Notes under the pieces: model-generated
What the model saw: only the letters and a program-made list of their open reading frames with translations
The model's database searches: none
Told to the model about the DNA's origin: nothing
NCBI RefSeq assembly: GCF_019175365.1
Contig: NZ_CP059572.1
Location: 7,068,001 to 7,132,000, forward strand
Length of the DNA stretch: 64,000 bases
Direction of reading: 5' to 3'
DNA from: Actinomadura graeca
GTDB taxonomy: Bacteria > Actinomycetota > Actinomycetes > Streptosporangiales > Streptosporangiaceae
In this document: positions 45,800-54,874 of the stretch, piece by piece
Numbering within the stretch: the first letter of the stretch is position 1
How the letters are laid out: every line of letters begins with the position of its first letter
Translations under genes and position numbers: made by a program

Positions 45800-46672
45800 A
45801 GGCCCCAACGCCAGGCCCCAACGCGAGGGCCAGCGCCAGGGCCCAACGTGAGGGCTGAGCGTGTGGGCTCAGCGCCAGGGTCCAGCGCCAGGGTCCAGCG
45901 CCAGGGTCCAGCGCCAGGGTCCAGCGCCAGGGTCCAGCGCCAGGGTCCAGCGCCAGGGTCCAGCGCCAGGGTCCAGCGCCAGGGTCCAGCGCCAGGGTCC
46001 AGCGCCAGGGTCCAGCGCCAGGGTCCAGCGCCAGGCCAGCGGGTCCAGCGCCAGGGTCCAGCGCCAGGGTCCAGCGCCAGGGTCCAGCGCCAGGGTCCAG
46101 CGCCAGGGTCCAGCGCCAGGGTCCAGCGCCAGGGCCCAGCGCCAGGGCCCAGCGCCAGGGCCCAGCGCCAGGGCCCAGCGCCAGGGCCCAGCGCCAGGGC
46201 CCAACGCCAGGGCTCAGCGTGAGGGCGCAGCGCCAGTGCGCAACGCCAGGGCCCAGCGCGAGGGCCCAACGCCAGGGCCCAACGCCAGGGCCCAACGTGA
46301 GGGCTCAGCGTGAGGGCGCAGCGCCAGGGTCCAACGCCGAGGGTCCAACGCCGAGGCCCAGCGCCAGGGCCCAGCGCCAGGGCCCAGCGCCAGGGCCTAG
46401 CGCCAGGGCGCAGCGCCAGGGCGCAGCGCCAGGGTCCAGGGGTGAGGGCGCAGCGCCAGGGTCCAGGGTGAGGGCGCAACGCCAGGGCTGAGCGTGAGGA
46501 CTCAGCGTCAGGGCTCAGCGTCAGGGCTCAGCGTCAGGGCCCAACGCCAGGGCCCAACGTGAGGGCCCAGCGCCAGGGCCAGCGCCAGGGTCCAGCGTGA
46601 GGGCTCAGTGCCAGGGCCCAAGGTGAGGGCTCAGCGCCAGGGCCCAACGTGAGGGCCAACGCGAGGGCCCTG
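45800..46672. repeat. 13-bp tandem repeat array (minisatellite), about 65 units
   Basis: Unit CCAGCGCCAGGGT. About 20 near-identical copies occupy 45871-46131 with one indel at 46033-46040; then about seven CCAGCGCCAGGGC copies to 46200; variants (CGTGAGGG for CGCCAGGG, AACG for AGCG, GC or TC starts) continue to about 46672 and also occur before 45871. Because 13 is not a multiple of 3 and the unit lacks stops, all frames stay open and yield false 13-residue-periodic proteins on both strands. Runs of GGG every 10-13 bp could favour G-quadruplexes on one strand. It begins 200 bp after lepB. Confidence 0.92.
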
Positions 46673-46801
46673 GCCATGGCGTTCTGCGGCCTATACCGCC
46701 TGCCTCAAGGACCGGCCCGCTCATGACCCGGGTTACCAACGTCCCATGGGCTGCCTTCTCGCGCCTCACCACGTTCACCCGAACAGGCACTGCTCCTTGG
46801 A

Positions 46802-47090
46802 TCAGGTGCGGAGCCAGATGAGCAGGACGGCAGCCGTGATGGTGCCGGTGAAGGCATAGGCGCATTCACCGAAGCTGAGTCGTCACCGCGCGACATCGTC
46901 GACTGAGTCGGCTGATCATGCGCTCGACGGTGTTGCGTGCCCTGTAGCGCTCGGAATCGAAGGCGGGGGACGCCCGCCGCGCCGTCCACGGTCGCGGTGA
47001 TGACACTGCTGATCGACCGATTCGGGGATGGCGTGCCTCATCCCGCGCTGGCGGCGGCCGTGGTCTCGCTGGCGCACCAGCCCTCACACG
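46802..47090 (-). pseudogene. Remnant of an IS5-family DDE transposase (C-terminal part)
   Basis: Minus-strand translation in three successive frames gives RGMRHAIPESVDQQ, then FDSERYRARNTVERMISRL, then FGECAYAFTGTITAAVLLIW and a stop at 46802-46804. These match in order the C-terminal region of IS5-type transposases (G-I-R-x-x-I-P, the R-Y-R-x-R-N-x-V-E-R-x-x-x-R-L motif with the last catalytic Glu, and the final helix). At least two frameshifts separate them (near 46975 and 46870). No N-terminal half or inverted repeats were identified. Next to the 13-bp array, marking an insertion-prone interval. Confidence 0.75.
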
Positions 47091-47630
47091 GAGAGGGGAC
47101 TCCCGGCGTCCGCGGGCACCCCGGTCAGCACCGCCTCGAAGACGCGCCGTCGCAGGTACCTGCCGCCGTCGCAGGTACCTGCGGTTGGCCCCTGGGGAAC
47201 GGGCCCTGTCGGCCAGCGCGTGGGCAGGCCGGCGCCGCAGTCGGCCGGGTCCCTGCCGCTGGAGGTCGAATGGCGTCCAGGTTCCAGGGCGCGTGTGCGC
47301 TCGTGCTCTGGTGCGCCACGTTTCGCGCCGGGCGTTGTCTTCTGCTCTTCGGATCCCCATGCGCAACCGGGTAATCCGTCCCGAGGCTGCGGTTGGCCCA
47401 TGCGTGGGTTGGAGGGACGGATGCCCTCGGCCTCGGTGATCGCTCGGCCAAGAGGTGGTGACCGCGTCCGCGGGACGGATATGTGGCGTGGTGGGCCATG
47501 GTCTCCTCACCGGCTTGGCAGTGCCCTCTGTGTGGGCGTCTGCAGGGCTGTCCGGGGCGTGATCATTGACATGTCGGAGAAGGCGGCATTCGGGACCGGC
47601 GAGGGGGTTCGGCGACGTACGCTGCGGAGC
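47091..47630. other. Region between transposase remnant and rnhB
   Basis: 540 bp without a recognised gene. GTCGCAGGTACCTGC occurs twice (about 47149-47182), each containing the 12-bp palindrome GCAGGTACCTGC. A minus-strand frame at 47125-47499 has a fair ribosome binding site but no family resemblance. The rnhB promoter should lie near 47560-47620. Confidence 0.5.
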
Positions 47631-48356
47631 ATGAAGGGTCGTCCACTCCGCTTCACGCCACGCCGTGACGCAGGGCTTCACGCTTTCGAGCGGGCCCTGG
47701 GCCACGCAGGGTTCAGTCCCGTCGCCGGCGTTGATGAGGCGGGGCGGGGGGCGTGCGCCGGGCCCATGGTGATCGGGGCGGTGATCCTGCAAGGGGGACG
47801 CGGCAGAATCGAGGGGCTTACCGACTCCAAGCTCCTCACTCCGGCGCGCCGCGAGGAATTGTACGCCGAGATCACCGAACGGGCGTTCGCGTGGAGTGCC
47901 GTCGTGATCCCGTGCTACGACATCGACCGGATCGGGCTCCACCGTTGCAACATCACCGGTATGCGGAGGGCCTTGGCCGCACTGGACAAGCGGCCCGCGT
48001 ACGTGCTGAGCGACGGTTTCCCGGTGCCGGGCCTGGAGGTCCCCTCCCTTGCAATGATCAAGGGTGACCAGGTCGCGGCGTGTGTCGCCGCCGCGTCCAT
48101 CGTCGCGAAGGTCACCCGAGACCGGCTCATGGTGCAACTGCATGACCGCTATCCCCTCTACGGTTTCGACGTCCACAAGGGTTATGTGACCCGCGCGCAC
48201 GGTGCGGCGCTGGCCGAGCACGGTCCGTGTGCGGAGCATCGCTTCTCCTACGTCAATGTCGGACGTGCGTTGCGTAACAATGGAGAGGTGGCCCTAGGGG
48301 AGGGAACCGAAGGAGAGGTCCCTGGCGAGGGCCGTACGGAAGGGGCACGAGCGTGA
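47631..48356 (+). CDS. rnhB: Ribonuclease HII
   Basis: Removes ribonucleotides and RNA from RNA-DNA hybrids. 241 residues. VAGVDEAGRGACAGPMVIGA holds catalytic Asp35 and Glu36; LTDSKLLTPARRE, IKGDQVAACVAAASIVAKVTRD and HKGYVTRAH follow. ATG 47631 is chosen since upstream in-frame sequence overlaps the transposase remnant. The C-terminal 25 residues are Gly/Glu-rich. Overlaps the DUF2469 GTG (GTGA). Confidence 0.95.
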   Translation: MKGRPLRFTPRRDAGLHAFERALGHAGFSPVAGVDEAGRGACAGPMVIGAVILQGGRGRIEGLTDSKLLTPARREELYAEITERAFAWSAVVIPCYDIDRIGLHRCNITGMRRALAALDKRPAYVLSDGFPVPGLEVPSLAMIKGDQVAACVAAASIVAKVTRDRLMVQLHDRYPLYGFDVHKGYVTRAHGAALAEHGPCAEHRFSYVNVGRALRNNGEVALGEGTEGEVPGEGRTEGARA

Positions 48357-48667
48357 GCGCCGAGGATCTCGAGAAGTACGAGACCGAGATGGAGTTGCAG
48401 CTCTATCGCGAATACCGCGATGTCGTCGGGCTCTTCACCTACGTCGTCGAGACCGAGCGGAGGTTCTACCTCACCAACTCGGTCGACCTCCAGGTGCGCG
48501 GCGCCGAGAACGGTGAGATCTACTTCGAGGTCACCATGCAGGACGCCTGGGTCTGGGACATGTACCGGCCCGCCCGCTTCGTGAAGAACGTGCGTGTCGT
48601 CACGTTCAAAGACGTCAACGTCGAAGAGCTCGCCAAGAGTGACTTCGAGCTCCCTTCGCAGCAATAG
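48353..48667 (+). CDS. DUF2469 family protein
   Basis: 104 residues, SAEDLEKYETEMELQLYREY to VEELAKSDFELPS. Highly conserved actinobacterial small acidic protein that always follows rnhB; no function is established. Contains aromatic-rich EIYFEVTMQDAWVWDMYRPA. GTG start overlapping the rnhB stop. Confidence 0.93.
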   Translation: MSAEDLEKYETEMELQLYREYRDVVGLFTYVVETERRFYLTNSVDLQVRGAENGEIYFEVTMQDAWVWDMYRPARFVKNVRVVTFKDVNVEELAKSDFELPSQQ

Positions 48668-48978
48668 GACGCCCCTCACTTCCCCGACCGCGGCGAGACC
48701 GTCCTGCTCTGGGATGCCCGTGCCGGAGGGTGCGGATCGGACTGTCTGAAGAACGTGTCGTGAGCTGCCGGTGGGGCGCCTGTTCTCCTGGATGGGCGAC
48801 GGATTCATCGTTTCCTCCTGATGAATTTCGATCACAACGGCCAGGCGGTTTCGGGCGCGGTGATGCCTCGGCCTGCGTATGGCGGGGTTCGGAAGCGGCA
48901 CCGCTGAGATGTCGGTGATGGTTGTGTGCGCCAGCTTTCGATCCGGCGGCACTGTTTCGGGTGTCGGGTGTGTGCTGG
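48668..48978. other. Convergent intergenic region DUF2469-dprA
   Basis: 311 bp between two converging genes. No coding frame, RNA gene or strong hairpin was recognised. Confidence 0.5.
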
Positions 48979-50118
48979 TCATTTGGGTGCTCTGGCTTGT
49001 CTCGTCAGGCGCCATCCGCCCGGGGAGCGCTCGATGAAGCCCGACGCCGCGAGGAGGCCGAGCTTGGCGTTGACGGTGGAGAGGTCGACTCCCGCCCTGG
49101 CGGCCAGCTGGGCCGGGCCGGACGATCCTCGGGCGGGAACGGCCTCCAGGACGGAGCGGGTGACCTCCTCCAAACGGTCGCGGGGGAGGACGGGAGTGTG
49201 CGGAGGCGGCGCGAGGTCCGTGCCGATGAGGCCCACGGCTTCGATGACCTCTTCGGCGCGCGTGATCAGGATCGTGCCCTCCTCGCGGAGCAGTTTGTGG
49301 GAGCCGACCGATGTCCGGGAGGTGATCGGGCCCGGGACGGCCATGACGACGCGGCCCAGCTTGCGGGCCCACGTGGCGGTGTTCAGTGCTCCGCTGCGCG
49401 CCTCCGCCTCGACGATCAGGCTTCCTCTGGACAGCGCGGCGATCACGCGGTTGCGGATGAGGAACCGGAGCCGGTTCGGGGCGGCGCCCGGCGGGGATTC
49501 GCTCACCAGGAGCGAGCGCCGGGCCATCTCGGCGAACAGCCCCTCGTTCGAGGCGGGGTAGGGGACGTCGACGCCGTTGGCGAAGATCGCGACCGTGGAG
49601 CCGTCGGCGGCCAGGGCGCCGCGGTGGGCGGCGGCGTCGATGCCGAGGGCGCCGCCGGAGATCACCGTCCAGCCCTGGTCCGCCAGGTCGGCCGCGAGGT
49701 CGGAGGCCGCGCGCAGGCCATAGGGGGACGCGGCGCGGGATCCGACGATGGCGACCGAACGCAGGCACCCGTACCGCAGGTCGCCGGGACCGCGGAGCCA
49801 CAGCGCGTAGGGGCGGTGATCGGCGAGGTCGTCGAGTGTGGTGGGCCATTCCGGGTCTCCCGGGCAGATGAGGCGACCGCCGAACCGGTCGCAGACGGCC
49901 AGGTCCTGGTCGGGGTCGATGGTGGCGAGCCGGATCCGCCAGTGGTCGAGACGCTGGGCGCCCTTCGCCGTGACGGGCAGGTCGTGCGGAGCCCGGCCGG
50001 TGCGGATGGTCTCGATGGCCGCTTCGGCTCCGGAGAGGTCGATGATGCGGTTGAGCAGGGCGTCGCCCGGCTCCGCGACCGCCGTGAGCGTCGCGCGGGC
50101 GGTCCGTTCGGCGTTCAT
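48979..50118 (-). CDS. dprA: DNA-processing protein DprA
   Basis: 379 residues. Loads RecA on incoming single-stranded DNA; widely kept in non-transformable actinomycetes. Rossmann-like core: VAIVGSRAASPYGLRAASDL, VISGGALGIDAAAHRGAL, VPYPASNEGLFAEM, FLIRNRVIAALSRGSLIVEA and GSLIVEAEARSGALNTA. A C-terminal winged-helix segment (ARAGVDLSTVNAKLGLLAASG) follows. ATG overlaps the comM stop (ATGA). Confidence 0.94.
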   Translation of the reverse strand: MNAERTARATLTAVAEPGDALLNRIIDLSGAEAAIETIRTGRAPHDLPVTAKGAQRLDHWRIRLATIDPDQDLAVCDRFGGRLICPGDPEWPTTLDDLADHRPYALWLRGPGDLRYGCLRSVAIVGSRAASPYGLRAASDLAADLADQGWTVISGGALGIDAAAHRGALAADGSTVAIFANGVDVPYPASNEGLFAEMARRSLLVSESPPGAAPNRLRFLIRNRVIAALSRGSLIVEAEARSGALNTATWARKLGRVVMAVPGPITSRTSVGSHKLLREEGTILITRAEEVIEAVGLIGTDLAPPPHTPVLPRDRLEEVTRSVLEAVPARGSSGPAQLAARAGVDLSTVNAKLGLLAASGFIERSPGGWRLTRQARAPK

Positions 50119-51662
50119 GGGCGGGACCACAGCGCGAGCGCGCCGCCGACGTCGTCGGCGCTGGGTTCGTCGTGGCCGGAGAGGTCCGCGATCGTCCAGG
50201 CGACCCGGAGGATGCGGTCGAGGCCGCGCGCGCTGAGGCTGCCTCTTTGGAGGGCCTCGTCGGCCGCGTACATGGCCTCGGGCCCGGGGGTGAAGCGGCG
50301 GCGCATCTCCGGCCCGGGGATCTCGGAGTTGGAGCGCCAGGGAGTGCCGACCAGGCGTTTGAGGGTTCTCTCCCTGGCCAGCAGGACCCGTTCGGCGACG
50401 ACCGTGCTGGACTCGGCGAATTCCAGGTCGTACCGGAGCTCGGCGCGGCTGGCGGGGGCCAGTTCGAGCTTGAGGTCGATCCGGTCGATGAGCGGACCGG
50501 AGATTCGCGAGGTGTATTTGCGGCGGAGTCCCGGCGCGCAGGAGCAGTCGACCTGCTTGGCCGCCGCGCACGGACATGGGTTGGCGGCCAGCACGAGAGT
50601 GAAGCGGGCCGGGAAGGTGGAGGTGCCTTCCGCCCGCGAGATCCGTACTTCACCTTCTTCGAGGGGCTGCCGGAGGGCGTCGAGCGTCCCATGCTGGAAC
50701 TCCGGAGCCTCGTCCAGGAAGAGGATGCCGCGGTGGGCCAGTGAGACGGCGCCAGGCTGGAGCACACGGCCCGAGCCACCGCCGACCATCGATGCGCGTG
50801 TGGCGGTGTGGTGCGGCGCGTAGAACGGCGGCTGGACGATCAGCGGCTGGCCGGGAGGGAGGGTTCCCGCGACCGAATGGATGGCCGTGACCTCCAACGC
50901 CGTGTCGGGTTCCAGAGGCGGCATCAGCGTCGGCAGCCGCTCGGCCAACATCGTCTTCCCGCAGCCTGGAGGCCCGGAGAAGTACAGGTGGTGCCCGCCT
51001 GCGGCGCTTATCTCCAACGCCCGCCTGGCCTCGGCCTGGCCCCGGACGTCGGCCAGATCGAGGTCCTTCCGCGCGTCCGGACGGCGGAGGGCCAGGCCGT
51101 CGGCGCGTGCGGTCGGAACGTCGGGTTCTTCGTCGTCGAGCGGTGGCGGCTCGTCGCGCAAGAAGCACAGGAGAGCGTGGAGGGAGCCCGCGGAGACCAC
51201 TTCCACCTCCGGGACGAGTTCGGCCTCGGCGGCGTTCGCGCGCGGCACGACCACCGTCCGGCAACCGGCGTTGGCGGCCGCCAGGACGGCGGGCAGGACC
51301 CCGGAGATCGGACGGAGCCGGCCGTCGAGACTGAGTTCGCCGACCAACACCAGCCCTGCGCAGGATCGGGGCGGGACGGCCTCGGCGGCGGCGAGCAACG
51401 CGATCGCGATGGCAAGATCGAAAGTCGAGCCCTTCTTCGGCAGGCTTGCGGGACAGAGCGACACCGTCACATGTCTGTTGGGCCAGTCCTCTCCCGAGTT
51501 GAAGATGGCGGCACGGACACGGTCCCGCGCCTCGCTGAGGGCGGTGTCGGGCAGGCCGACCAGGTGTAGCCCGGGGACCCCGCTCGTGATGGCGGCCTCG
51601 ACGTCCACGACGAAACCGTCCACGCCGACCAGTGACACCGAGCGGGTCTTGGCGAGCGTCAT
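50115..51662 (-). CDS. comM: YifB/ComM family Mg-chelatase-like AAA+ ATPase
   Basis: 515 residues. N-terminal Lon-substrate-like domain (VDVEAAITSGVPGLHLVGLP), AAA+ core with GPPGCGKTMLAERLPTL (Walker A), GILFLDEAPEF (Walker B) and ALRQPLEEGEVRISRA, plus a Cys-rich NPCPCA segment and C-terminal Mg_chelatase_C. ComM homologues are branch-migrating helicases in transformation. Coupled to yraN upstream and dprA downstream. Confidence 0.94.
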   Translation of the reverse strand: MTLAKTRSVSLVGVDGFVVDVEAAITSGVPGLHLVGLPDTALSEARDRVRAAIFNSGEDWPNRHVTVSLCPASLPKKGSTFDLAIAIALLAAAEAVPPRSCAGLVLVGELSLDGRLRPISGVLPAVLAAANAGCRTVVVPRANAAEAELVPEVEVVSAGSLHALLCFLRDEPPPLDDEEPDVPTARADGLALRRPDARKDLDLADVRGQAEARRALEISAAGGHHLYFSGPPGCGKTMLAERLPTLMPPLEPDTALEVTAIHSVAGTLPPGQPLIVQPPFYAPHHTATRASMVGGGSGRVLQPGAVSLAHRGILFLDEAPEFQHGTLDALRQPLEEGEVRISRAEGTSTFPARFTLVLAANPCPCAAAKQVDCSCAPGLRRKYTSRISGPLIDRIDLKLELAPASRAELRYDLEFAESSTVVAERVLLARERTLKRLVGTPWRSNSEIPGPEMRRRFTPGPEAMYAADEALQRGSLSARGLDRILRVAWTIADLSGHDEPSADDVGGALALWSRP

Positions 51663-52016
51663 TCAGCACACCTCCCGCATGTGGTCGATCGAGAAGCCGT
51701 CGCCTTCGGCGACCAGCCCGATCACGTCGACCCTGACGAGGGTGCCGCCGACTCCGTTGGCCGCGGCCCATCGCCAGGCGAGGCGCCTCAGCCGTGCCGC
51801 CTTGATCGGCGTGATCGCGTCGAGCGGGTCGCCGAACCGGGCGGAGCTGCGTGTCTTCACCTCACAGGCGACGTGCGCCGCGCCGTCGTGGGCGACGATG
51901 TCGAGCTCGCCCTCGGGACACCGCCAGTTGCGGTCGAGGATGCTCCAGCCGAGCTTCGCCAAGTACGCGGCGGCGGCTTCCTCACCGCGTCGGCCGAGGT
52001 TGATGTGGGTTCTCAT
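51663..52016 (-). CDS. YraN family (UPF0102) endonuclease-like protein
   Basis: 117 residues. MRTHINLGRRGEEAAAAYLA, ILDRNWRCPEGELDIVAHDG and ACEVKTRSS show the restriction-endonuclease-like fold (E, D, ExK). Function not established. First gene of the minus-strand yraN-comM-dprA operon; the stop directly abuts the comM ATG. Confidence 0.93.
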   Translation of the reverse strand: MRTHINLGRRGEEAAAAYLAKLGWSILDRNWRCPEGELDIVAHDGAAHVACEVKTRSSARFGDPLDAITPIKAARLRRLAWRWAAANGVGGTLVRVDVIGLVAEGDGFSIDHMREVC

Positions 52017-52164
52017 GCGTCCTCACCTCCGGTCTCCGACGGTGCCGAAACCGCGGGCGACTCGGAAGTAGAACGACATTCTGTGGATAGAGCAGAGAGC
52101 ATCGGAGGGCGAATCGGTGCGATTCGGCCCTCGGTGCTTGCTTCGGTCGGGTGGGTGCCGCAGC

Positions 52165-53100
52165 GTGGCCGTTGTGAGCAACCCCTTGGAGGAAGCGGTC
52201 CTTGAGTTCGGCCGTCATCTGCGCGCAGAACGTGACGTGTCCCCGCACACACTGCGCGCGTACCTTGGCGACCTGGAGGACTTGTGCACCTATGCGCGGA
52301 GCGTCGGCTTGACCGAGCCTCAGGCTTTGGACGTCTCCCTGCTGCGTGCATGGCTCGCGCGCCAGCACGCCCTCGGACGCTCGCGCGCGACCCTGGCCCG
52401 CCGCACCGCGGCAGTGCGGACCTTCACCCGCCACCTGCACCGGCGCGGGCTGCTGGAGAACGATCCGGGCCTGCTCCTTGGGACGCCCAAGCGCACGCAG
52501 GATCTGCCGGGCGTGCTCACTCAGGACGACGCCGCCCGCCTCCTGGACGAGCTGGACGCTCAGGGGCCCGTAGGTCTTCGGGACCTGGCGGTGCTAGAGG
52601 TGCTCTACGGCACAGGCGTGCGGGTGAGCGAACTCTGCGGACTGGACATCGACGATCTGGACACCGGCCGACGTACCGTACGTGTGCTCGGCAAGGGCGG
52701 GCGGGAACGCACCGTCCCAGTCGGTGAGCCGGCCGTGCGCGCCGTCCAGGATTGGCTCCGGGCAGGGCGTCCCGCACTGGCGAACGAGGAGAGCGGGCCC
52801 GCTCTCTTCCTCGGCGCCAGGGGAGGACGTCTCCACCCGACGAGTGCTAGAAGGATCGTCCACACCCGGATAGCGGAGGTCGGCGAAGTGCCCGACCTGA
52901 GCCCGCACGGTCTACGGCACAGCGCTGCGACCCACCTGCTTGAGGGCGGCGCGGATCTGCGGAGCGTCCAGGAGATCCTCGGCCATGCCTCCTTGCAGAC
53001 CACCCAGCTCTACACGCACGTTTCCGCTGAACGGCTCAAACAGGTTCACCGCCAAGCCCACCCGCGCAGCGTCCGGGACCACGAGAGCGACTCGCGTTGA
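52165..53100 (+). CDS. xerC: Tyrosine recombinase XerC
   Basis: 311 residues from GTG 52165 (GTG 52174 and GTG 52117 are also in frame). The SAM-like N-terminal domain (FGRHLRAERDVSPHTLRAYL) is followed by the catalytic domain with GTGVRVSELCGL (Arg I), HGLRHSAATHLL (His-x-x-Arg), LGHASLQTTQLYTHV (His and nucleophilic Tyr). Resolves chromosome dimers with XerD. Its stop codon lies within the first copy of a 16-bp tandem repeat. Divergent from yraN. Confidence 0.93.
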   Translation: MAVVSNPLEEAVLEFGRHLRAERDVSPHTLRAYLGDLEDLCTYARSVGLTEPQALDVSLLRAWLARQHALGRSRATLARRTAAVRTFTRHLHRRGLLENDPGLLLGTPKRTQDLPGVLTQDDAARLLDELDAQGPVGLRDLAVLEVLYGTGVRVSELCGLDIDDLDTGRRTVRVLGKGGRERTVPVGEPAVRAVQDWLRAGRPALANEESGPALFLGARGGRLHPTSARRIVHTRIAEVGEVPDLSPHGLRHSAATHLLEGGADLRSVQEILGHASLQTTQLYTHVSAERLKQVHRQAHPRSVRDHESDSR

Positions 53101-53158
53101 GTGCGGATCGCGTTGAGTGCGGATCGCGTTGAGTGCGGATCGCGTTGAGAGCGCATCG
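53095..53158. repeat. Four tandem 16-bp repeats at the end of xerC
   Basis: CGTTGAGTGCGGATCG occurs at 53095-53110, 53111-53126 and 53127-53142, with a variant CGTTGAGAGCGCATCG at 53143-53158. The xerC stop TGA is in the first copy, and each copy provides an in-frame-shifted TGA. Confidence 0.9.
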
Positions 53159-53911
53159 CGGGGGGCGACGACGCGTAAGGAGGGGCTACTGCGCTGGAGG
53201 GGCCGGTGAGCAGCGCGGCAGCATGGTCATGCTGCTCCAGGGTGCCGCCGGGTGTGGCGGCAATGCACTCAGCGTGGTCTCTTCTGCTTCGGGGTCGGCG
53301 CGTTGGCGGAGGCGGTCGCGTGGGGCGGCCGCTGGGGTGAGCGGTGAGGCAGCGCGTTCATGGTCTTTCCGGGTTGCTGCCGGGCGTGGCGCAGTGCACC
53401 CCTGCTGGTCCTCACTTGCCTGGAGTCGGCGGCGTGTCCGCTGGACGATTAGGCGAGGTTTGGTGGACGGGTGGGGGGCTGTTGCCTGCTGTATTGGTTC
53501 TCGGATGGCCCTGCTTGGGGATACGCCATGTGGGTGAAGGCGTGTTCTCTCGAAGCCTGCTTCGGCCTGGCTGGCGTGAGGATTGGTGGGCCCGAGATCA
53601 ATGATTGATTTGGGCACTGCCGACCTGCCGCACCGGTGTGGTGGGGGCGGCAGGTCGGCAGGTCTTGGGCTGTCGCTCGGGGACGAGGAACGCGGCCTGT
53701 TGGCCAGGTATGGGTCGAAGAGCCCAGGGGCGAGCCCAGGGATTGTCTCGAAGTGGGCTCGGCCATGCGCGCGAACGCGTGACCTACCCGGTGCCGCGAA
53801 GCCGAAGGCGGGCGGAAGCGGGCAGATCGCGAAGCGATGCCGCGTTCGCCCAGGTCCGGTCACGTAGCGAGCCGCCAGGCGAGCGGAGCGGGCCGGGACT
53901 GTGAAACACAG
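53159..53911. other. Intergenic region between xerC and M23 peptidase gene
   Basis: 753 bp between convergent genes. GC is lower and composition more G+T-rich on the plus strand than in coding neighbours. A CTGTG-AAA-CACAG hairpin (53899-53911) abuts the downstream gene's stop. Open frames on the minus strand have no ribosome binding site and no recognisable family. Confidence 0.5.
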
Positions 53912-54874
53912 CTAGGGGGTGCGTCGCAGGCGGCGCTCTCTGGCCAGGTCCACGACGCCCGGTGGCGGACGGTGCGGACGCCGCATAGCGGAGCGGGTTC
54001 GAGTGCGGCGCAAGGTGAACGCGAGGCCGTAGGCGAGGGCGAGGCCCACACAGGCGCCGCCCGTCGCGGTCGTGGCGTCTCGGAGGCCCATACGCGGTTC
54101 CGGGTGGGGTTGCCGGGCGGGGACCGGGGGCGGAGTCGCCGCCGGTGATGGTGGTGTCCAGAAGGGAAGCAGGCGGACATGGCGTCTCACCAGACTGAGC
54201 GGATCCAGGTAGATGCGCCCCTGAAGGAGGCCCCAATGTAGACAGGCCGTGGGGCAGTGGAAGGGACCGTCCTCCAACTCGCCGATTCGGGCGCCGATCC
54301 TGACCTGGCGTCCGACGCGGACGCCCGCCCGTACGGGCAGGTATGTCGTGCGCAGGGTGCCGTGCGTGATCGCGATGACGCCCCGGCCCGCCAGGCGTCC
54401 GGCGTAGGAGACCTCGCCCGAGGCCGCTGCCCGGACGATCTGCCCTGGGCGGGCGGCGAGGTCCACTCCGCGGTGGCCGGCCGTCCACGGAGTGGGCGGC
54501 GGCGAGAACACGCGCAGGACCTTGGGAGCGGGTGGTCCTAAGGGCCAGCGCCATGTGTCCGGCGCAGGCTGAGGCGAATCTGGATCGGGCGCCCGCCCCG
54601 TCAGGCCGGGGACTGGCTTGCTCGGGGTCGCCACTGGAAGGGCCGGTCTCCGGGTATGCGTGCTCAGCAGCGGCTTCGGCTTGTTCAGGTCAGCTGTTCG
54701 CATGTTCAGGTCCGGCGCGTTCGGATTCACCTGCCGGTCTCCCGCGTCCAGGTCAGGCGCACGCGCTTTCAAGGCGGCCGTCCCGGCAGAGACGGTGCGA
54801 GGGGGCTCTGGCACGGCCGAGGCGGGAGACGCCGAAGTGATCACGCAGGTGAGCAGGACTGTGAGCAGGGTCAT
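53912..54874 (-). CDS. Secreted M23-type peptidase-like protein
   Basis: 320 residues. Signal peptide MTLLTVLLTCVITSASPASA; a Pro/Asp/Asn-rich linker (residues 25-105); an M23 (LytM) domain with GHRGVDLAARPGQIVRAA (metal His and Asp), TTYLPVRAGVRVG and ACLHWGLLQG; a C-terminal transmembrane helix (TGGACVGLALAYGLAFTL) and Arg-rich end. The usual HxH motif is CLH here, so the first histidine is replaced by Cys. Convergent with xerC; divergent from rpsB, the usual neighbour of M23 genes in actinomycetes. Confidence 0.87.
   Translation of the reverse strand: MTLLTVLLTCVITSASPASAVPEPPRTVSAGTAALKARAPDLDAGDRQVNPNAPDLNMRTADLNKPKPLLSTHTRRPALPVATPSKPVPGLTGRAPDPDSPQPAPDTWRWPLGPPAPKVLRVFSPPPTPWTAGHRGVDLAARPGQIVRAAASGEVSYAGRLAGRGVIAITHGTLRTTYLPVRAGVRVGRQVRIGARIGELEDGPFHCPTACLHWGLLQGRIYLDPLSLVRRHVRLLPFWTPPSPAATPPPVPARQPHPEPRMGLRDATTATGGACVGLALAYGLAFTLRRTRTRSAMRRPHRPPPGVVDLARERRLRRTP

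Noticed and set aside
43743..46479. Very long open frames on both strands through the 13-bp array (for example 850 and 295 residues)
   Set aside because: The 13-bp unit has no stop in any frame, so open frames are automatic; no ribosome binding site, and they overlap trmD, rplS and lepB on the other strand.
47125..47499. Minus-strand ORF of 124 residues with GAGGAG before its ATG
   Set aside because: Arg/Pro-rich composition, no recognisable motif, and it runs toward transposase debris and over short repeats; kept only as a note.
53186..53863. Minus-strand open frame of 225 residues in the xerC-M23 gap
   Set aside because: No ribosome binding site, composition unlike coding neighbours, no family features.
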